The position numbers and the translations under genes are program-made. A stretch of 64,000 nt of DNA. Source: Gemmobacter caeni (GTDB lineage: Bacteria > Pseudomonadota > Alphaproteobacteria > Rhodobacterales > Rhodobacteraceae). Under the pieces are notes generated by a model that saw nothing but the letters and a program-made list of their open reading frames with translations, did no database searches and was not told the DNA's origin. The stretch is from NCBI RefSeq assembly GCF_003054195.1, contig NZ_QBKP01000001.1, positions 248,001-312,000 on the forward strand. Direction: 5' to 3'. Positions 63,287 to 64,000 of the stretch are shown piece after piece; within the stretch, counting starts at the first letter, position 1, and the number at the start of each line of letters is the position of its first letter.

Positions 63287-64000
63287 GGTCCGGGTTGCGG
63301 ATCTGATCCTTGTTGGCATCGAAGACCTTCACATACAGCACGCCGTCGCCAAAATTTTCGCGCGCGATGCGCCACAGCGTGAAGCCCGGCTGCACCGTTA
63401 CGCTGACCGGCCGCAGCGGCGCGGTCTCTGCCCCGGTCGCGGCCGGAGCCTCGGGCGTGGCAGTGGCCACGGGCTCGGGCGCGGGTTGCGGCGCGGCGGC
63501 GTCGTTCCCGGCCGGGGCCGGAGCTTCCGGCTGCGCCAGCGCGGTCACTGTCGCCGGAACCTTTGCCGGGCCCTGTGCTGCTGGCGCGGGGCTGCCTGCG
63601 CCAGGCGGGACCGTGCGCACGGCGCGCGGCTTCATCGCGGCGGCCAAAGCCTCGGGCGCCTCTCGCAGGAAGGGCGTTTCGGATCGCGCCGTCACCTTGC
63701 CGTCACCGCCAACCTGATCGGCCCGCAGGGTGTAAAGCCGGGGCGCCACGCCCTGCAACTTTGTCACCCAGCCGCCGGTCGCGCCAACCGGGGCCTCACC
63801 GGCCAGCGCATTGTCGAGGTAAAGCCGCACCAGCGCCCCCGGCGTGCCGGAGCCTGCAAGCTGCACCGCGCCATCCGGCGTATAGGTAATGGCCGCAATG
63901 GTGACGCCTGATCCGGCGCCCGCCCCCTGCAAGACCTGCGCCCCACTGTCATCCACCAGAATCGCCGTCGGCGCCACGGCGGTTGCAGTTGCCTCGCTGG
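63246..64000 (-). CDS. LysM-domain protein (5' end outside the window)
   Basis: The frame runs leftwards to 63246 and is open to base 64000, so the N-terminal part is missing. The present 251 codons include an Ig-like region with LAGSGTPGALVRLYLDNALA and a Pro/Ala-rich linker. A C-terminal LysM (about the last 50 residues, VQPGFTLWRIARENFGDGVL, then NPDLIYPGQVFLIPD) binds peptidoglycan. Such proteins are usually periplasmic or cell-surface and of uncertain role. It overlaps the arsR gene tail to tail by 41 bases. Confidence 0.85.
   Translation of the reverse strand, partial: SEATATAVAPTAILVDDSGAQVLQGAGAGSGVTIAAITYTPDGAVQLAGSGTPGALVRLYLDNALAGEAPVGATGGWVTKLQGVAPRLYTLRADQVGGDGKVTARSETPFLREAPEALAAAMKPRAVRTVPPGAGSPAPAAQGPAKVPATVTALAQPEAPAPAGNDAAAPQPAPEPVATATPEAPAATGAETAPLRPVSVTVQPGFTLWRIARENFGDGVLYVKVFDANKDQIRNPDLIYPGQVFLIPDQ

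Overview
The window is chromosomal DNA from a high-GC alphaproteobacterium, most likely Rhodobacteraceae/Paracoccaceae (Rhodobacter, Gemmobacter, Tabrizicola or Paracoccus type). The evidence is a C4-pathway 5-aminolevulinate synthase with an FNR-like box, an alphaproteobacterial LexA box (GAAC-N7-GAAC) at uvrA, a four-gene valine-degradation cluster, a tandem pair of class I GAPDH genes, and small DUF1127 and DUF2892 proteins. I see no tRNA, rRNA, insertion sequence, prophage or CRISPR array. Genes are densely packed and no gene-free stretch exceeds 300 bases.

Layout. 1-5.9 kb: the start of a small PepSY-like secreted protein, ssb, an acyltransferase, sufT and a SufA/IscA-type gene, tpiA, a DMT transporter and a cytochrome P450. 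5.9-10.8 kb: a DUF808 membrane protein, two gap genes flanking a 47-residue membrane protein, a DUF1127 gene, coaD and a CBS-domain protein; LacI-type palindromes lie in front of both gap genes and the DUF1127 gene. 10.8-16.5 kb: a divergent LysR gene and mmsA, acyl-CoA dehydrogenase, 3-hydroxyisobutyryl-CoA hydrolase and mmsB, which together take isobutyryl-CoA to propionyl-CoA. 16.6-20.8 kb: a DUF2892 membrane protein, an RcnB-like secreted protein, uvrA and a rhodanese; the DUF2892 and rhodanese genes share an ATTC-N8-GAAT box of the kind described for sulfide-responsive repressors. 20.7-30 kb: two MFS transporters, lpdA, a DUF924 protein, queA and a large AsmA-like protein.

30-40.5 kb: a Bcp peroxiredoxin with a DUF455 ferritin-like protein, an M23 peptidase overlapping a bactofilin, a DUF2189 membrane protein, an amidase/PBP1A/prfB run, and an aminotransferase. 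40.6-46 kb: a DsbA-like protein, ispG and rodZ, hemA, and a secreted protein with an internal duplication. 46-50 kb: M20 peptidase, GNAT, miaA and an AraC regulator. 50-56.2 kb: an oligopeptide-type ABC importer with unusually long permeases. 56.2-59.8 kb: the conserved yfgM-like, bamB and der cluster. 59.8-64 kb: a membrane-anchored RTX-repeat protein, an Atm1-type ABC exporter divergent from an ArsR repressor that carries a C-terminal CC/CC cluster, and a LysM protein cut by the window edge.

The most interesting signals are regulatory and repetitive. Three promoters around the gap genes share a palindrome, and the two GAPDHs differ at the coenzyme-selecting Asp. Two separated sulfur-type genes share one box. 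A family of short intergenic elements (GAGGATATTT... or GAGTATTT... core) recurs at five gene ends, twice with a two-hairpin head. The ArsR/Atm1 pair suggests an arsenical- or metal-thiol-responsive export module.
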